Source of the DNA: Roseomonas sp.
GTDB taxonomy: Bacteria; Pseudomonadota; Alphaproteobacteria; Acetobacterales; Acetobacteraceae
Direction: 5' to 3'
Length of the DNA: 64,000 nucleotides
Assembly (NCBI GenBank): GCA_020249435.1
Contig: JADCFQ010000030.1
Coordinates: 27,531 to 91,530, forward strand
This document shows, in pieces, positions 1-9,270 of this stretch. Under the pieces are notes generated by a model. The model ran no database searches. It was not told the origin of the DNA and was given only the letters and a program-made list of their open reading frames with translations. The position numbers were made by a program, and so were the translations under genes. The stretch's first letter is position 1; each line of letters begins with the position of its first letter.

Positions 1-154
1 GGCGCGCCAGCGCCTCAGGCTGTTTGATGGCAGCGCGCCAGCCTGGCGCCGCCAGGATCACGGAGACATCAAGCCCCTCCGCCGATCCGCTCCGAAGCCC
101 AGCCGAGGCACCCTTGCGGCGCCCCTGGCCGGGACGGCTACTTCCCGGTTCCAT
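1..154 (-). CDS. ybeY: YbeY endoribonuclease, N-terminal part (cut by window edge)
   Basis: Partial reading frame running off the left edge. From an ATG at 154 it reads MEPGSSRPG, a Gly/Ser/Arg-rich leader, then LDVSVILAAPGWRAAIKQPE. The DVSV...GWR pattern resembles the N-terminus of YbeY, the metal-dependent endoribonuclease of 16S rRNA maturation and ribosome quality control. The frame overlaps the end of phoH by 17 bp, and phoH-ybeY is a conserved pair in proteobacteria. The catalytic HGxLHLxGYDH motif lies outside the window, so identity rests on N-terminal similarity plus context. The true start may be downstream of 154. Confidence 0.65.
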   Translation of the reverse strand, partial: MEPGSSRPGQGRRKGASAGLRSGSAEGLDVSVILAAPGWRAAIKQPEALAR

Positions 155-1184
155 ACTTCTCCTTCTTTGCCCGGTCCTGATGATCGGCCCGCCCATAAGC
201 GGCCACGATCCGGGCAACCAGCGGATGCCTTACCACATCCTGATCAGAAAAGCGCGTCATGCCGATGCCTTCCACGCCGGAGACAATCGAAAGCGCCTCG
301 ACAAGGCCGGAGGGCTGATGGGCGGGCAGGTCGATCTGGGTCGGATCGCCCGTGATGACCATGCGGCTGCCCTCCCCCATGCGGGTCAGGAACATCTTCA
401 TCTGGGCCGGGGTGGTGTTCTGCGCCTCATCCAAAATGGCGTAGCAATGGGCCAAGGTACGGCCTCGCATGAAGGCGAGCGGGGCAATTTCAATCTCCCC
501 GGCGGCAATCCGCCGCGCGACTTGATCGGCGGGCATCATGTCATGCAAGGCGTCGTAGAGCGGGCGGAGATAGGGGTCCACCTTTTCCTTCATATCGCCT
601 GGCAGGAAGCCAAGCCTTTCACCGGCCTCAACGGCCGGGCGGGACAGCACAATGCGGTCCACGCGGCCCGATTGCAGCAAGGCAACGCCCTGCGCCACCG
701 CCAGATAGGTCTTGCCCGTACCGGCGGGGCCAATGCCAAACACCATGTCATGGCGGGCGAGCATATCAATATAGGCCGCCTGGGCGGCGCTCCGCGGTGC
801 AATGGCGCCCTTGCGCGTGCGGATCGCCGGGAGGTCCTGCAAGGGCAGGCGCGGTTCGCCCTGCGCAGCCCCGCCTTCCGCGAGCCTCAAGGCCGCTTCC
901 ACTTCCGCCGTGCCGACATGTTCCCCCCGTTCCAGCCGTTTCCACAGCGCGAGCAGCGCCGCTTCCGCCATTTCCGTTCGTTCCGCCCCGCCGGAAATGG
1001 CGATGCGATTCCCGCGTGAAGCCACGCGCACGCCAAGCACCTGTTCGATCCGCGCCAGATGACGATCATGTTCGCCATGCAGCAGGGGCAGCAGCGCATT
1101 GTCGTGGAATTGCAGCGTTATGGAACGCTGGTCACTGGATTGGCGCGGTTCCGCAGCGCGGAGGCCAGGGGTTTGGATGTTCAA
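138..1184 (-). CDS. phoH: PhoH family ATPase
   Basis: PhoH-like (YbeZ) cytoplasmic P-loop ATPase of 348 residues, a usual length. The Walker A motif GPAGTGKT lies at about residues 152-159 and a Walker B stretch YAILDEAQN follows near 250. An N-terminal KH-like region precedes the ATPase. YbeZ proteins work with YbeY in rRNA processing, and ybeY follows directly. The start is TTG, embedded in a TTGA overlap with the miaB stop, so translation is probably coupled. An internal start is possible because TTG is weak. The product is clear, while its exact biochemical role is poorly defined in the family. Confidence 0.93.
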   Translation of the reverse strand: MNIQTPGLRAAEPRQSSDQRSITLQFHDNALLPLLHGEHDRHLARIEQVLGVRVASRGNRIAISGGAERTEMAEAALLALWKRLERGEHVGTAEVEAALRLAEGGAAQGEPRLPLQDLPAIRTRKGAIAPRSAAQAAYIDMLARHDMVFGIGPAGTGKTYLAVAQGVALLQSGRVDRIVLSRPAVEAGERLGFLPGDMKEKVDPYLRPLYDALHDMMPADQVARRIAAGEIEIAPLAFMRGRTLAHCYAILDEAQNTTPAQMKMFLTRMGEGSRMVITGDPTQIDLPAHQPSGLVEALSIVSGVEGIGMTRFSDQDVVRHPLVARIVAAYGRADHQDRAKKEKYGTGK

Positions 1185-2566
1185 GCGGCGTCTCTCTCCG
1201 ATGCTTTGGGTTTAGGCCCGGCGGGGAGCTCCCCGCCGAGGGAATTGGGATTGGTGGTGGTGATGCGCACCGTCACGATCTGACCCGTGAGGTCACCCGC
1301 TGCCGGGAAATGCACCGGCTGCAACCAGGGCGACCGCCCTGCCATTTGGCCGAGATGGCGGCCTGGGCCGGTCACCAGCACGGGAATTTCCATGCCCGCG
1401 CGGCTTTGATTGAAGCGGTATTGTTGATCGCGCAGCAGCGCCTGGATTTCCTGCAAGCGTTCATCGGCGACCGCTTCATCCACAATCCCCGCCATGCCTG
1501 CCGCCGGCGTGCCGGGGCGCGCGGAATAGCGGAAGGAAAAGGCGAAAGCAAAGCCGATATCCTCAATCAATTTCAGTGTTGCGCGATGATCCGCATCGCG
1601 CTCACCAGGGTGGCCCGCGATGAAATCGGAGGATAGCGCCAGATCAGGCCGCGCCGCGCGCAGCTTCTCGATCAGGCGCAAATATTCCGCTGCCGTATGG
1701 CCGCGATTCATCGCCTTCAGAATGGGGTCTGACCCCGATTGCACCGGCAAATGCAGGAAGGGCATCAGCGCCGGGATGTCGCGATGCGCTGCGATCAGAT
1801 CATCGCCCATGTCGCGCGGGTGGGAAGTTGTATAGCGCAGCCGATCAAGCCCTGGGATTTCAGCCAAGGCCAGCAAAAGCCGCGCCAAGGACCAGGCCGC
1901 GCCATCCGGTCCTTCGCCGTGATAGGCATTCACATTCTGGCCCAACAGCGTGATTTCCCGCGCGCCCAAAGCCACCAGGCGCTTCGCTTCCGCAATCACC
2001 GCTGCCGCCGGGCGCGAATATTCCGCGCCGCGTGTGTAAGGCACCACGCAGAAGGAGCAGAATTTGTCGCAGCCTTCCTGCACGGTCAGGAAAGCCGTCA
2101 CCCCCTGCGGCGCGGCCTGTTCCGGCAAATGGTCGAATTTCCCATCCACCGGGAATTCGGTTTCAATCACCGCGCCTGCCGCGCGAGAAGCACGCGCCAC
2201 CATTTCCGGCAGTCGGTGATAGCTTTGCGGGCCGAGTACGATATCCACCCAAGGAGCGCGCGCCGTGATTTCCGCGCCTTCGGCCTGCGCCACACAGCCA
2301 GCTACGGCGACGATCATCTCACCCCCACGCGCGGCCTTGGCTTCGCGCAGCCGGCCCAGATCGGAAAACACCTTCTCGGTCGCCTTTTCGCGGATGTGGC
2401 AGGTATTGAGGATGACCATATCGGCTTCCTCAGCCATTTCCGTTGGCGCATAGCCAAGGGGTGCGAGCACATCAGCCATGCGCGCGCTGTCATAAACATT
2501 CATCTGGCAGCCCCAGGTGCGGATCAATAACCGCTTCCGTGCCGGGGTGCCTTGGCGTTCAGTCAT
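1181..2566 (-). CDS. miaB: tRNA-2-methylthio-N6-dimethylallyladenosine synthase MiaB
   Basis: Radical-SAM methylthiotransferase that converts i6A37 to ms2i6A37 in tRNAs reading UNN codons. The 461 residues match the family. The N-terminal UPF0004 domain carries cluster-binding cysteines at about 20 (WGCQMN), 56 (NTCHIRE) and 91 (AGC). The radical SAM motif CDKFCSFC is at 166-173, and a TRAM-like region (PVLVTGPG...) follows at the C-terminus. It is the first gene of the miaB-phoH-ybeY run and ends in a 4-bp overlap with phoH. Its ATG lies at 2566, with a 443-bp divergent intergenic region upstream. Confidence 0.97.
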   Translation of the reverse strand: MTERQGTPARKRLLIRTWGCQMNVYDSARMADVLAPLGYAPTEMAEEADMVILNTCHIREKATEKVFSDLGRLREAKAARGGEMIVAVAGCVAQAEGAEITARAPWVDIVLGPQSYHRLPEMVARASRAAGAVIETEFPVDGKFDHLPEQAAPQGVTAFLTVQEGCDKFCSFCVVPYTRGAEYSRPAAAVIAEAKRLVALGAREITLLGQNVNAYHGEGPDGAAWSLARLLLALAEIPGLDRLRYTTSHPRDMGDDLIAAHRDIPALMPFLHLPVQSGSDPILKAMNRGHTAAEYLRLIEKLRAARPDLALSSDFIAGHPGERDADHRATLKLIEDIGFAFAFSFRYSARPGTPAAGMAGIVDEAVADERLQEIQALLRDQQYRFNQSRAGMEIPVLVTGPGRHLGQMAGRSPWLQPVHFPAAGDLTGQIVTVRITTTNPNSLGGELPAGPKPKASERDAA

Positions 2567-3009
2567 GAAATCCGGGCCTCCGTCGCCCCTGCACGGGGCG
2601 AAACGGGGGAAATGAGCAGGCCGGCTGCGCTGGTCAAGCGCGCCAAGACCCGAAAGAGCGAATCATGGGGCCAAAAACCATCGCGCAACCCTGGAGTCTC
2701 CCGCCGCGTCGGGTCAAGCATTAAGCGACAGCTTCGCTAAAATGTCATGTGAAAGCCGCCGCCGCATCGCCCGCAAGGCCGGGGCCTTTTCAAGCCAGGT
2801 TGACAACTTGGCCCTTTGGAAAATGCGACCAAACAAAGGCTTAGGCCGTTTCCCCTGAACGAAAACGAATGCGAACCAGCCCAACGACCAGCCACAGGAG
2901 GCTGGCAGACCATCAAAATGCGCAAGCCGCGTCATGCTGCCGTAATCAACCCTGACCAGGGTCACGCATCGAACCGGAAGGCGCTGCCTTCCAACGCCGC
3001 TTCCCATCG
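2567..3009. other. Divergent intergenic region between miaB and the patatin-like gene
   Basis: 443 bases without a convincing gene. The minus-strand open frame 2714-3190 has no recognisable protein character and runs into the patatin gene. The region must hold promoters for miaB and for the plus-strand lipoprotein, but no confident -35/-10 pair was identified. It contains one copy of a dispersed nested palindrome (2785-2837), annotated separately. Confidence 0.6.
2785..2854 (+). repeat. Dispersed nested palindrome, copy A
   Basis: Left arm gccttttcaag, inner stem CCAGGTT (2795-2801), loop gac, AACTTGG (2805-2811, one G-T pair), then right arm ggaaaatgcg and the conserved tail CGACCAAACAAA (2826-2837). 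The outer arms (gccttttc / gaaaatgc) pair with one mismatch. Similarity to copy B continues through about 2854 (ggcttaggccgtttccc against ggtttggatcgtgtccc). Related copies are at 16219-16268 (opposite strand), 16968-17041 and 51303-51359. Function is unknown. Confidence 0.75.
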
Positions 3010-4293
3010 GTGCACATGCGAATCTCCCGGCCCGCTCACATAACCAAGCCGAAACCGACCGCGCGGCGGGTGATGACTCTCCTATTTGGCTCGATCCTCT
3101 CCGCCTGCGGGGGGTTCGATAGGCCCACAGCTTCTGTGCCCAATGCCGCAGCGACTGGCGCCGTCCGGTTCTGGGCCGGCGAGGCCCCAATCAGCGCCCC
3201 GGCCCGAATGGTCTCGGCGCGGACGGGCGCGGTACGGCGTCACAGTGTGCTTGCGCTTTCTGGGGGTGGCCCCGATGGCGCCTATGGGGCGGGACTACTG
3301 GCCGGGCTCGCCACCGTCGGCAGACGGCCCGATTATGATGTCGTCACCGGCGTCAGCACCGGCGCGCTCATGGCGCCCTTCATTTTCCTCGGCCCCGACC
3401 ATGATGCGCTATTGCGAGAGCTTTATACCGGCCCAGGTGTGGAAGGGCTTATTGAAGGCGGCTTGCTTAGCCTGCTGGATCAGCCTGGGCTTTATCGCCA
3501 CCGCGCGATCCGCGCCCGGATCGAACATCAAGTTACCCCGCATTTGCTGGCTGCCATCGGGGCTGAACACGCGAAGGGTAGGCGGCTTTATGTCGCGACG
3601 GGCAATTTCGATGCCCAACGCATGGTGGTTTGGGACATGGGCGCCATCGCCATGCGGGGAACTACGCAGGACCTGCGTCTGTTCCGGGAGGTTTTGGCAG
3701 CCGCGATGAGCATTCCAGTACTTTTTCCGCTTATTCCCTTGCCCGATCCTTCATCGTCGGCTTCGCCGCCGGAACTGCATAGCGATGCCAGCCTCTTCAG
3801 CGGCTTTTACGCCGGGGTTGAGTTGTTCCCAACCAATGGGCCAGGTTCCTGCTCTGTAGGCAGCTCTGGCGGCAGGGTAGATTGCAACCTTTATGTACTG
3901 ATCCACAACAAACTGCTGCCCGAGCCGGATCAGATCGTCTTGCGGATTGATGCGATTGGCGCGCGCGCCCTGCAAAGCATGGTGAAGGCAAATCTGACCC
4001 ATGCCTTGCAGGCCACAAGCCTTGCCATGCGCAATGCAGGGATTCACTTTCATGCCGCGCGACTCAGAACGAACTTTCCCGATGTCTTGCCGGTCCAGTT
4101 TGACCGCGTTTACATGCGTCACATCTATGAAGAAGGTTTCGCCCATGGCCGCGACCCTGCTGTCTGGCACGATATTGTCGGGCTGTTGCGACGGGAACGC
4201 TCGGCAGAACGGGAACAATCAGGGCTGCATGTGGTGCATGCCACGGCAGAGCACCGCCATTTTGCCGATGGCGCGGACGCCGTGCGGCGGTGA
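3010..4293 (+). CDS. Patatin-like phospholipase family lipoprotein
   Basis: 427-residue patatin-like acyl hydrolase. A basic N-terminus (KPKPTARR) and hydrophobic stretch end in the lipobox LSAC with Cys33, predicting a lipoprotein. The oxyanion motif GGGPDG is at 85-90 and the nucleophile elbow GVSTG at 114-118, with Ser116 as catalytic residue. The usual DG[GA] catalytic Asp motif appears only as HSDAS near residue 259. Starts at 3010, 3016 or 3073 are possible; the first two keep the positive n-region that a signal peptide needs. A two-component regulator begins 25 bp downstream. Substrate is unknown; phospholipid or polyester hydrolysis are family possibilities. Confidence 0.85.
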   Translation: MHMRISRPAHITKPKPTARRVMTLLFGSILSACGGFDRPTASVPNAAATGAVRFWAGEAPISAPARMVSARTGAVRRHSVLALSGGGPDGAYGAGLLAGLATVGRRPDYDVVTGVSTGALMAPFIFLGPDHDALLRELYTGPGVEGLIEGGLLSLLDQPGLYRHRAIRARIEHQVTPHLLAAIGAEHAKGRRLYVATGNFDAQRMVVWDMGAIAMRGTTQDLRLFREVLAAAMSIPVLFPLIPLPDPSSSASPPELHSDASLFSGFYAGVELFPTNGPGSCSVGSSGGRVDCNLYVLIHNKLLPEPDQIVLRIDAIGARALQSMVKANLTHALQATSLAMRNAGIHFHAARLRTNFPDVLPVQFDRVYMRHIYEEGFAHGRDPAVWHDIVGLLRRERSAEREQSGLHVVHATAEHRHFADGADAVRR

Positions 4294-4318
4294 CCGATCA
4301 GCACAAGGATATCCAACT

Positions 4319-5008
4319 ATGCGAGTTTTGCTCATTGAAGATGACAACGCGCTTGGTGCCTTGTTGCGCCGCCGCCTTGGGGGCGAAAGCATGGTGGTGG
4401 ATTGGGTGCGCCGATTGGAGGATGCGCGCGGCGCCTGCCGGGAATTTGCTTATGATGTTGTGATTCTTGATCGCGGACTGCCGGATGGCGATGGGCTTGA
4501 TCTGGTCGGGACCTTGCGCGCTTCGGCAGGTAAGCCACGCATCCTGGTGCTGACCGCGCGCGGGGCAACGCGTGAGCGAATATCGGGCCTTGATGCCGGC
4601 GCGGATGATTATCTGGGCAAGCCCTTTGATCCGGATGAATTGGCCGCGCGCTGCCGCGCTCTTGGGCGCCGACCCGCCATCCTGCCGGAGGAGACGATCA
4701 TCATTGCGAATATCTCCCTGAACCAGAGCCTACGCAGCGTGAGTGTCGCCGGCACCAAACTGACTTTGCCCCGGCGTGAATTGCTTATTCTGGAATGCCT
4801 GATCCGCAACAAGGGCAGGGTCGTGCCGCGAGAGCGCCTTTTGGAGCAAGTCTATGGCTTTGACGATGAAATCGAATCCAATGGGCTGGAGACGAATATC
4901 TCGCGCCTGCGCAAAACCCTACGGGTGGCCGGCGGGCAGGTAGAGATTCGGGTTGTACGCGGCATTGGTTACTTTATTCGCGCCACGCCGGCGGGCAGTG
5001 CCCGATGA
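4319..5008 (+). CDS. OmpR-family response regulator
   Basis: 229-residue two-domain regulator. The receiver domain has acidic residues Glu7/Asp8/Asp9, phospho-acceptor Asp51 in ILDRGLPDGDG, and the conserved Lys in LGKPFD near 103. The C-terminal winged helix contains LTLPRRELLIL and ETNISRLRKTLR...IRVVRGIGYF. The ATG at 4319 was chosen because it gives the canonical MRVLLIEDDN start; the same frame stays open upstream into the patatin gene. It overlaps the downstream kinase by 4 bp, indicating one two-component operon. The Arg after Asp51 (LDRGLP instead of the common LDLGLP) is a small oddity. The signal is unknown. Confidence 0.95.
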   Translation: MRVLLIEDDNALGALLRRRLGGESMVVDWVRRLEDARGACREFAYDVVILDRGLPDGDGLDLVGTLRASAGKPRILVLTARGATRERISGLDAGADDYLGKPFDPDELAARCRALGRRPAILPEETIIIANISLNQSLRSVSVAGTKLTLPRRELLILECLIRNKGRVVPRERLLEQVYGFDDEIESNGLETNISRLRKTLRVAGGQVEIRVVRGIGYFIRATPAGSAR

Positions 5009-6321
5009 AACTTGCATCCATTCGTCAGCGTATTTTCGCGCGTGTCCTGCTGGTCCAGATGGCGCTTGCTGCGACCTGCTTGCTGGTGCTGGCAGCGTTT
5101 TCACGCTTCGAAGGTGACCCCGAATTGGTGGCGACCATGGTGCTGGCCCAGATCGTAAGTGCCGAAATCCAAGCCGAAAACACGATACTCCCTGCGCTTG
5201 AATGTGACGGGTCGCTGGCGCGACGGGTAACGGCCGATCCGGGGTTTTGGGCCTATTCCTGGCGCAGTCAGGAAACATCCGGCTGCAATGCTCCGGCCCA
5301 GGCGGTCAGCCTAGCGCGGTTACTGGCTGAGGGCTTTGCAAATGGCACAGTGACGGTGCTGGCTGGCCCTGATCATGGCCCATTCATTCTTGAAAAGCGC
5401 GATGACGGGCTTGCTCTGGTGGTGGGGGCAACCCGCATCGGCTTGCGTGAGAAGGCAGAGTTTCTGTTTGGCCTGATAGTGCAGCACGTTGCCTTTGTTC
5501 TTCTGCTTCCCTTTGCGGGTTTCCTGCTGGCGCTTGCGGCCGTGCCGAAAGATATTCGCCTGGCTCTGTCCCGCTTATCCGATGCCGCGGCGGCAGCCGA
5601 TCCATCCGGACAGGGGCTGCGCCTTGACCTTGCATTGGCGCCGCCGGAAGCGCGGGGTCTGGCCCAGAGTTTCAATCTTCTGCTTGATCGTTTGCAGGAG
5701 ATAGCTTCCCGTCAGCGGCGCTTTCTCGCTGATCTGGCCCATGAAATGCGCACCCCGCTTGCGATCATGCGGCTACGCCTGGATGACCTGCCCGGCAGCG
5801 CTACACGCGCGAGTCTCATCCTCGATCTTGATCGATTAGGTGGAAGGATTGACGCCTTGCTGGCCTTGGCGCGTCTGCGCGGCGGTGCTCCAGCGGCGGA
5901 GAAACTCGATTTGGCTGACTTGGCCCGTGACATCGTGATGGACCGGGCGCCACGCGCCGTGGGCGCCGGTTGCGACCTGGCCATCGAAGCGCCGGCCTGC
6001 GCCGAGGTGCTAGCAGATCGCGCCCTTGGTGAAACTGCCTTGGCCAATCTTGTGGATAATGCCATCGCACATGCCGGCCCCGGAGCGTCAATTGTCGTAC
6101 GCGTGTTGGCGACTGGTATTATTGAAGTTTCGGATGATGGCCGCGGCATACCGGCTGATCTTCGCGATGAATTGCTGAAACCCTTTGTGCGGGAAAAGGC
6201 GGGAGCAGGGCTTGGGCTTGGCCTTGCGCTGGTCAATGAAGCAGTAAGGGCCATGGGTGGGGCGCTGGAGTTGGACCAGACCCCAGGCGGTGGCATGACG
6301 GCGCGCATCCGCTTCACCTAA
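5005..6321 (+). CDS. Sensor histidine kinase
   Basis: 438-residue inner-membrane kinase paired with the overlapping response regulator. Transmembrane segments lie at about 13-32 and 155-180 and enclose a periplasmic sensor of roughly 120 residues with two cysteines (near 67 and 94). A HAMP-like linker is followed by the H-box AHEMRTPLAIM with His246, the N-box LVDNAIAHAG, the G1 box DDGRGIP and the G2 box GAGLGLGLAL. The sensor has no recognised fold. Placement behind the patatin-like lipoprotein suggests an envelope cue, but that is inference only. Confidence 0.93.
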   Translation: MKLASIRQRIFARVLLVQMALAATCLLVLAAFSRFEGDPELVATMVLAQIVSAEIQAENTILPALECDGSLARRVTADPGFWAYSWRSQETSGCNAPAQAVSLARLLAEGFANGTVTVLAGPDHGPFILEKRDDGLALVVGATRIGLREKAEFLFGLIVQHVAFVLLLPFAGFLLALAAVPKDIRLALSRLSDAAAAADPSGQGLRLDLALAPPEARGLAQSFNLLLDRLQEIASRQRRFLADLAHEMRTPLAIMRLRLDDLPGSATRASLILDLDRLGGRIDALLALARLRGGAPAAEKLDLADLARDIVMDRAPRAVGAGCDLAIEAPACAEVLADRALGETALANLVDNAIAHAGPGASIVVRVLATGIIEVSDDGRGIPADLRDELLKPFVREKAGAGLGLGLALVNEAVRAMGGALELDQTPGGGMTARIRFT

Positions 6322-6406
6322 TGGCGCCAAAACCGTCACCGTATATCAAGCGATGATCAGCGCTGAGCAAAGAGGCACAAATACCTTCTCCTCAGCCGAT
6401 AGGTCA

Positions 6407-7330
6407 CTACCGCGGCGCATTAAGGAAAAGCGGCGTGCCGGGGCGGTTCTGTCGCAATTGCGCCGCACCGGCCGCGACCACATCGCTCACTGCCGCGGTC
6501 AGGATTTTGCGGTCCGGCAGGTTAGCGGGGTCGGCGGCTTCATGCAGCAGCACCGTCGCCCTTGCCCCGGAACGGCGCGCGATGCGCCAGAAATGGGAGG
6601 CGATATCCATATCGCCATACCAGGCGAAAAGCGGGCGATCCCGCCGGCAGGCTGGCAAGCCGCCCAGCCGATCATAAACCAATGAGACCGGTTGCACCGC
6701 CTTGGCATCCGCCGCCGCCGCCAGAAAGGCTGAGCGGAAGGGGAGTACCCGGGTGCCATCATTGCTGGTGCCCTCAGCAAATAGGATCAGGCTATCGCCG
6801 GCTTGCAGCCTTTCGCGCATGGTGTCCGCCTCGCGCAGCACGGTCGAGGAGCGGCGGCGGCTGACGAAAACTGTCCGGCCCAGCTTGGCGATGATGCCCA
6901 CCACCGGCCATTCCCCGACCTCGGATTTCGACACAAAACTTGCCCGCAGCACCGACCCCAGCACAAGGATGTCAAGCCAGGAGGAATGGTTGGGCAGGAA
7001 AAGCGTGGCCGGCTTGTCAGAGACCTTGCCCACCACCTGCACCTTAAGGCCGATCAGCCAGCAGAGCACCCGATGATAAAAGCAGCCGAAGCTCATCTTG
7101 GCCTGACCCGGCAGCAGCATCAGCACGGCTTGGATGGGGATTGCGATCAGCGTCCAGATGATGGCAGTGACAATGCGGCGAATGGCGCGAAACCGACCAC
7201 CCAGGGGGCGCGGTTCCATGATATCGCCCCAGGCGTCACCTGGCATGAAGGGTTTGAAGCGCAGCGGCTTTATGCGCATCTTGCGACGCGGCTTCAGCGC
7301 TTCTTGCGGATTCCTTGCGGCGAATTCCAT
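6407..7330 (-). CDS. 1-acyl-sn-glycerol-3-phosphate acyltransferase (PlsC family)
   Basis: Membrane-associated LPLAT/PlsC-type acyltransferase, expected to acylate lysophosphatidic acid or a related lysolipid. The catalytic motif NHSSWLD (H115, D120) and substrate motif FAEGTSNDGTR (about 184-194) are clear. A hydrophobic segment at about 52-73 fits an N-terminal membrane anchor. At 307 residues it is longer than the ~240 typical of PlsC, mostly from a basic leader, so Met18, Met29 or Met38 could be the real start. It diverges from the zinc transporter genes. Confidence 0.9.
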   Translation of the reverse strand: MEFAARNPQEALKPRRKMRIKPLRFKPFMPGDAWGDIMEPRPLGGRFRAIRRIVTAIIWTLIAIPIQAVLMLLPGQAKMSFGCFYHRVLCWLIGLKVQVVGKVSDKPATLFLPNHSSWLDILVLGSVLRASFVSKSEVGEWPVVGIIAKLGRTVFVSRRRSSTVLREADTMRERLQAGDSLILFAEGTSNDGTRVLPFRSAFLAAAADAKAVQPVSLVYDRLGGLPACRRDRPLFAWYGDMDIASHFWRIARRSGARATVLLHEAADPANLPDRKILTAAVSDVVAAGAAQLRQNRPGTPLFLNAPR

Positions 7331-7432
7331 CCTTGTCGGATAGCTGAGCGTGTGTGGCGCGGCAATGACGCTTTGGCGACGATTGCGTGAAACCCGGCCA
7401 TGGACTGGCGCATGGCTTGGCAGCGCCGTGTG

Positions 7433-7450
7433 TTATGTTATATCAATGCT
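7433..7450 (+). promoter_or_regulatory. Candidate degenerate Zur half-site
   Basis: TTATGTTAtATcA at 7433-7445 repeats the left half of the clear Zur-type palindrome at 52213-52229 (TTATGTTAcATtA), but the right half is degraded. It sits at the start of the zinc ABC transporter genes, overlapping the proposed start of the small ORF. It is supported only by that comparison. Confidence 0.3.
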
Positions 7451-7565
7451 CATGGCTCTCTCGAACCCCCTTGCGCTTTCTGCCGGCATCGCCGCGCGGC
7501 TTGGCCTTTCAGCTGTGCTGACCGCGCTGCTTTGGGCTGGGGTTGCCTGGGCGCTTGCGGCATGA
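7446..7565 (+). CDS. Small hydrophobic protein preceding the zinc ABC transporter
   Basis: A 39-residue frame from ATG 7446, reading MLMALSNPLALSAGIAARLG then a hydrophobic stretch ending GVAWALAA. It would form one transmembrane helix. The frame is open upstream to 7350, but that start would place the candidate Zur site inside coding sequence. Its stop overlaps the ATG of the transporter ATPase (ATGA), the pattern of a co-translated gene. No Shine-Dalgarno sequence is evident before 7446. Function is unknown; it may be only a coupling leader. Confidence 0.4.
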   Translation: MLMALSNPLALSAGIAARLGLSAVLTALLWAGVAWALAA

Positions 7566-8299
7566 CGCCCGCCGCTTTGACCTTGGCGGACGTGACGGTC
7601 TGCCATGGCCGCCGCCCGGCGGTGCACCACCTGTCGGGCCGGTTTGCGCCGGGTAGCCTTACAGCGATTGTCGGGCCGAATGGCGCGGGGAAATCCACCC
7701 TGCTGCGTGCGCTGGCTGGGCTGCATCAGCCGGAATCTGGGCGCATTGCACGGGATGGGGTGGCGCGGATTGCGCTGCTGCCGCAATTGGCCGCGCTTGA
7801 TCGCGCCTTTCCCATCGCCTGCCGCGATGTGGTGATGCAGGGGCTTTGGCCGCGCATTGGCGCCTTTCGTGCCGTGCCCGCCGATGAACAAGCGCGTGTT
7901 GATGCGGCTCTGGCGGCGGTTGGTCTGGCGGGCCTCGCGAAACGCCCGGTCGGCAGCCTTTCAGCCGGGCAATTGCAGCGCCTGCTCTTTGCGCGGCTTT
8001 TGGTGCAGGATGCCGATATCCTGTTGCTGGATGAGCCCTTCAATGCCGTGGATGCAAAAACGGCTGCCGATCTGCTGCGCCTGATCCGCCAATGGCATGG
8101 CGAAGGCCGCACCGTGATTGCGGTTTTGCATGATCTTGATCTGGTGGCGCGGGAATTCCCGGAAACGCTTATGCTTGCGCGTGATCTGATTGCCTGGGGA
8201 CCGACGGAACAGGCGCTTTCGGCCACCAATCGCCTGAAGGCGCGGCAAATGGCCGAGGGCTGGGCAGATCAGGCTGAGGCTTGTGAGCGCGCGGCCTAA
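7562..8299 (+). CDS. Zinc ABC transporter ATP-binding protein (AztA/ZnuC type)
   Basis: 245-residue ABC ATPase energising metal import with the adjacent permease. Walker A GPNGAGKST is at 38-46, the signature is SLSAGQLQR (variant of LSGGQ), Walker B is ILLLDEP and the H-loop is in AVLHDLDLV. The ATG at 7562 was chosen from the ATGA overlap with the small upstream frame; an upstream in-frame start at 7400 has no protein support. Zn/Mn specificity is inferred from the permease family and from a zinc-binding partner encoded at 52258-53208. No binding-protein gene is adjacent. Confidence 0.9.
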   Translation: MTPAALTLADVTVCHGRRPAVHHLSGRFAPGSLTAIVGPNGAGKSTLLRALAGLHQPESGRIARDGVARIALLPQLAALDRAFPIACRDVVMQGLWPRIGAFRAVPADEQARVDAALAAVGLAGLAKRPVGSLSAGQLQRLLFARLLVQDADILLLDEPFNAVDAKTAADLLRLIRQWHGEGRTVIAVLHDLDLVAREFPETLMLARDLIAWGPTEQALSATNRLKARQMAEGWADQAEACERAA

Positions 8300-8311
8300 A
8301 GCGCGGCTATC

Positions 8312-9178
8312 ATGATTGAGGCGCTTTTCGCCCCCTTCATCGAATTTGGTTTCATGCGCCGCGCCCTGGTGGGGTCACTGGCGCTGGCCATCGCGGCGCC
8401 GCCGCTTGGCGTTTTCCTGATGCTGCGGCGGATGAGCCTGACGGCCGATGTCCTCTCCCACGGGGCCTTGCCAGGGGTGGCGGTGGCGTTCCTGGTGGCG
8501 GGGCTTTCCGTGCCGGCGCTGTGGTTTGGCGGCCTGGTTGCGGGGCTAATGGTTGCGGTCGGTGCCGGGGCCTTGGCGCGCATCACTGGCGGGCGCGAGG
8601 ATGCGACGCTGGCCGCACTTTACCTGCTGGCGCTTGGGCTTGGTGTGGCGCTGATTTCCATGGGCGGCGGTGCGGGCGATTTGAAGCATATCCTGTTCGG
8701 CAGCGTGCTCGGCGTGGATGATGCGGCGCTGCTGCTGATGGCGGGTGTGGCGACGCTCACCCTGGTTTTACTTGCGATTGGCTGGCGGCCCTTGGTGCTG
8801 GAATGTTTTGACCCGGCCTTTGCCGCAGCAACCGGCGCGCGCGGCGGGTTTTGGCACTTGGTCTTCATGGGCCTTGTGGTGCTGAACATGCTCTCGGCCT
8901 TTTTGGCTTTGGGCACGCTGATGGCCGTCGGCCTGATGATGCTGCCCGCCATTGCCGCGCGGCATTGGGCGGCGGAGATCAGCGGCATGGTCTATGCGGC
9001 TTCCGCCATTGCTCTGGTGGCTAGTGTGATTGGGCTATTGGTTTCCTATCACGCGGATTTGCCGAGCGGTCCCGCGATTGTGCTGATGGCGGGCGCGGCT
9101 TGGGCGGTATCGGTTTTGTTTGGCCCGATGGATGGACTCATGCAACGTGTGATCCGGCGGCGGCATTTGGCGGGGTAG
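8312..9178 (+). CDS. Zinc/manganese ABC transporter permease (AztB/ZnuB type)
   Basis: 288-residue inner-membrane protein with about eight hydrophobic segments and the ABC-3 family layout: SLTADVLSHGALPGVAVAF near the N-terminus, LKHILFGSVLGVDDAALLL mid-protein, and a C-terminal run ending GPMDGLMQRVIRRRHLAG. It forms the translocation channel for the ATPase that ends 12 bp upstream. With the periplasmic binding protein encoded 43 kb away it would complete an AztABC/ZnuABC importer. Family assignment is firm; zinc rather than manganese is inferred. Confidence 0.92.
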   Translation: MIEALFAPFIEFGFMRRALVGSLALAIAAPPLGVFLMLRRMSLTADVLSHGALPGVAVAFLVAGLSVPALWFGGLVAGLMVAVGAGALARITGGREDATLAALYLLALGLGVALISMGGGAGDLKHILFGSVLGVDDAALLLMAGVATLTLVLLAIGWRPLVLECFDPAFAAATGARGGFWHLVFMGLVVLNMLSAFLALGTLMAVGLMMLPAIAARHWAAEISGMVYAASAIALVASVIGLLVSYHADLPSGPAIVLMAGAAWAVSVLFGPMDGLMQRVIRRRHLAG

Positions 9179-9270
9179 TTTTGCTTTACGCTTGACCTTG
9201 GCCTGATCCGGTTTCAGCCTTTTTCCGACAGCCACGAAAACAAACCTGGCAAGAAGGAGAGATCGCCGCC

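Noticed and set aside
2714..3190. 158-codon minus-strand frame between miaB and the patatin gene
   Set aside because: It covers repeat copy A and runs into the patatin gene; the translation has no recognisable domain and no ribosome site.
4001..4318. N-terminal extension of the response regulator
   Set aside because: The extension overlaps the patatin gene and has no receiver-domain similarity; the canonical MRVLLIEDDN start is at 4319.
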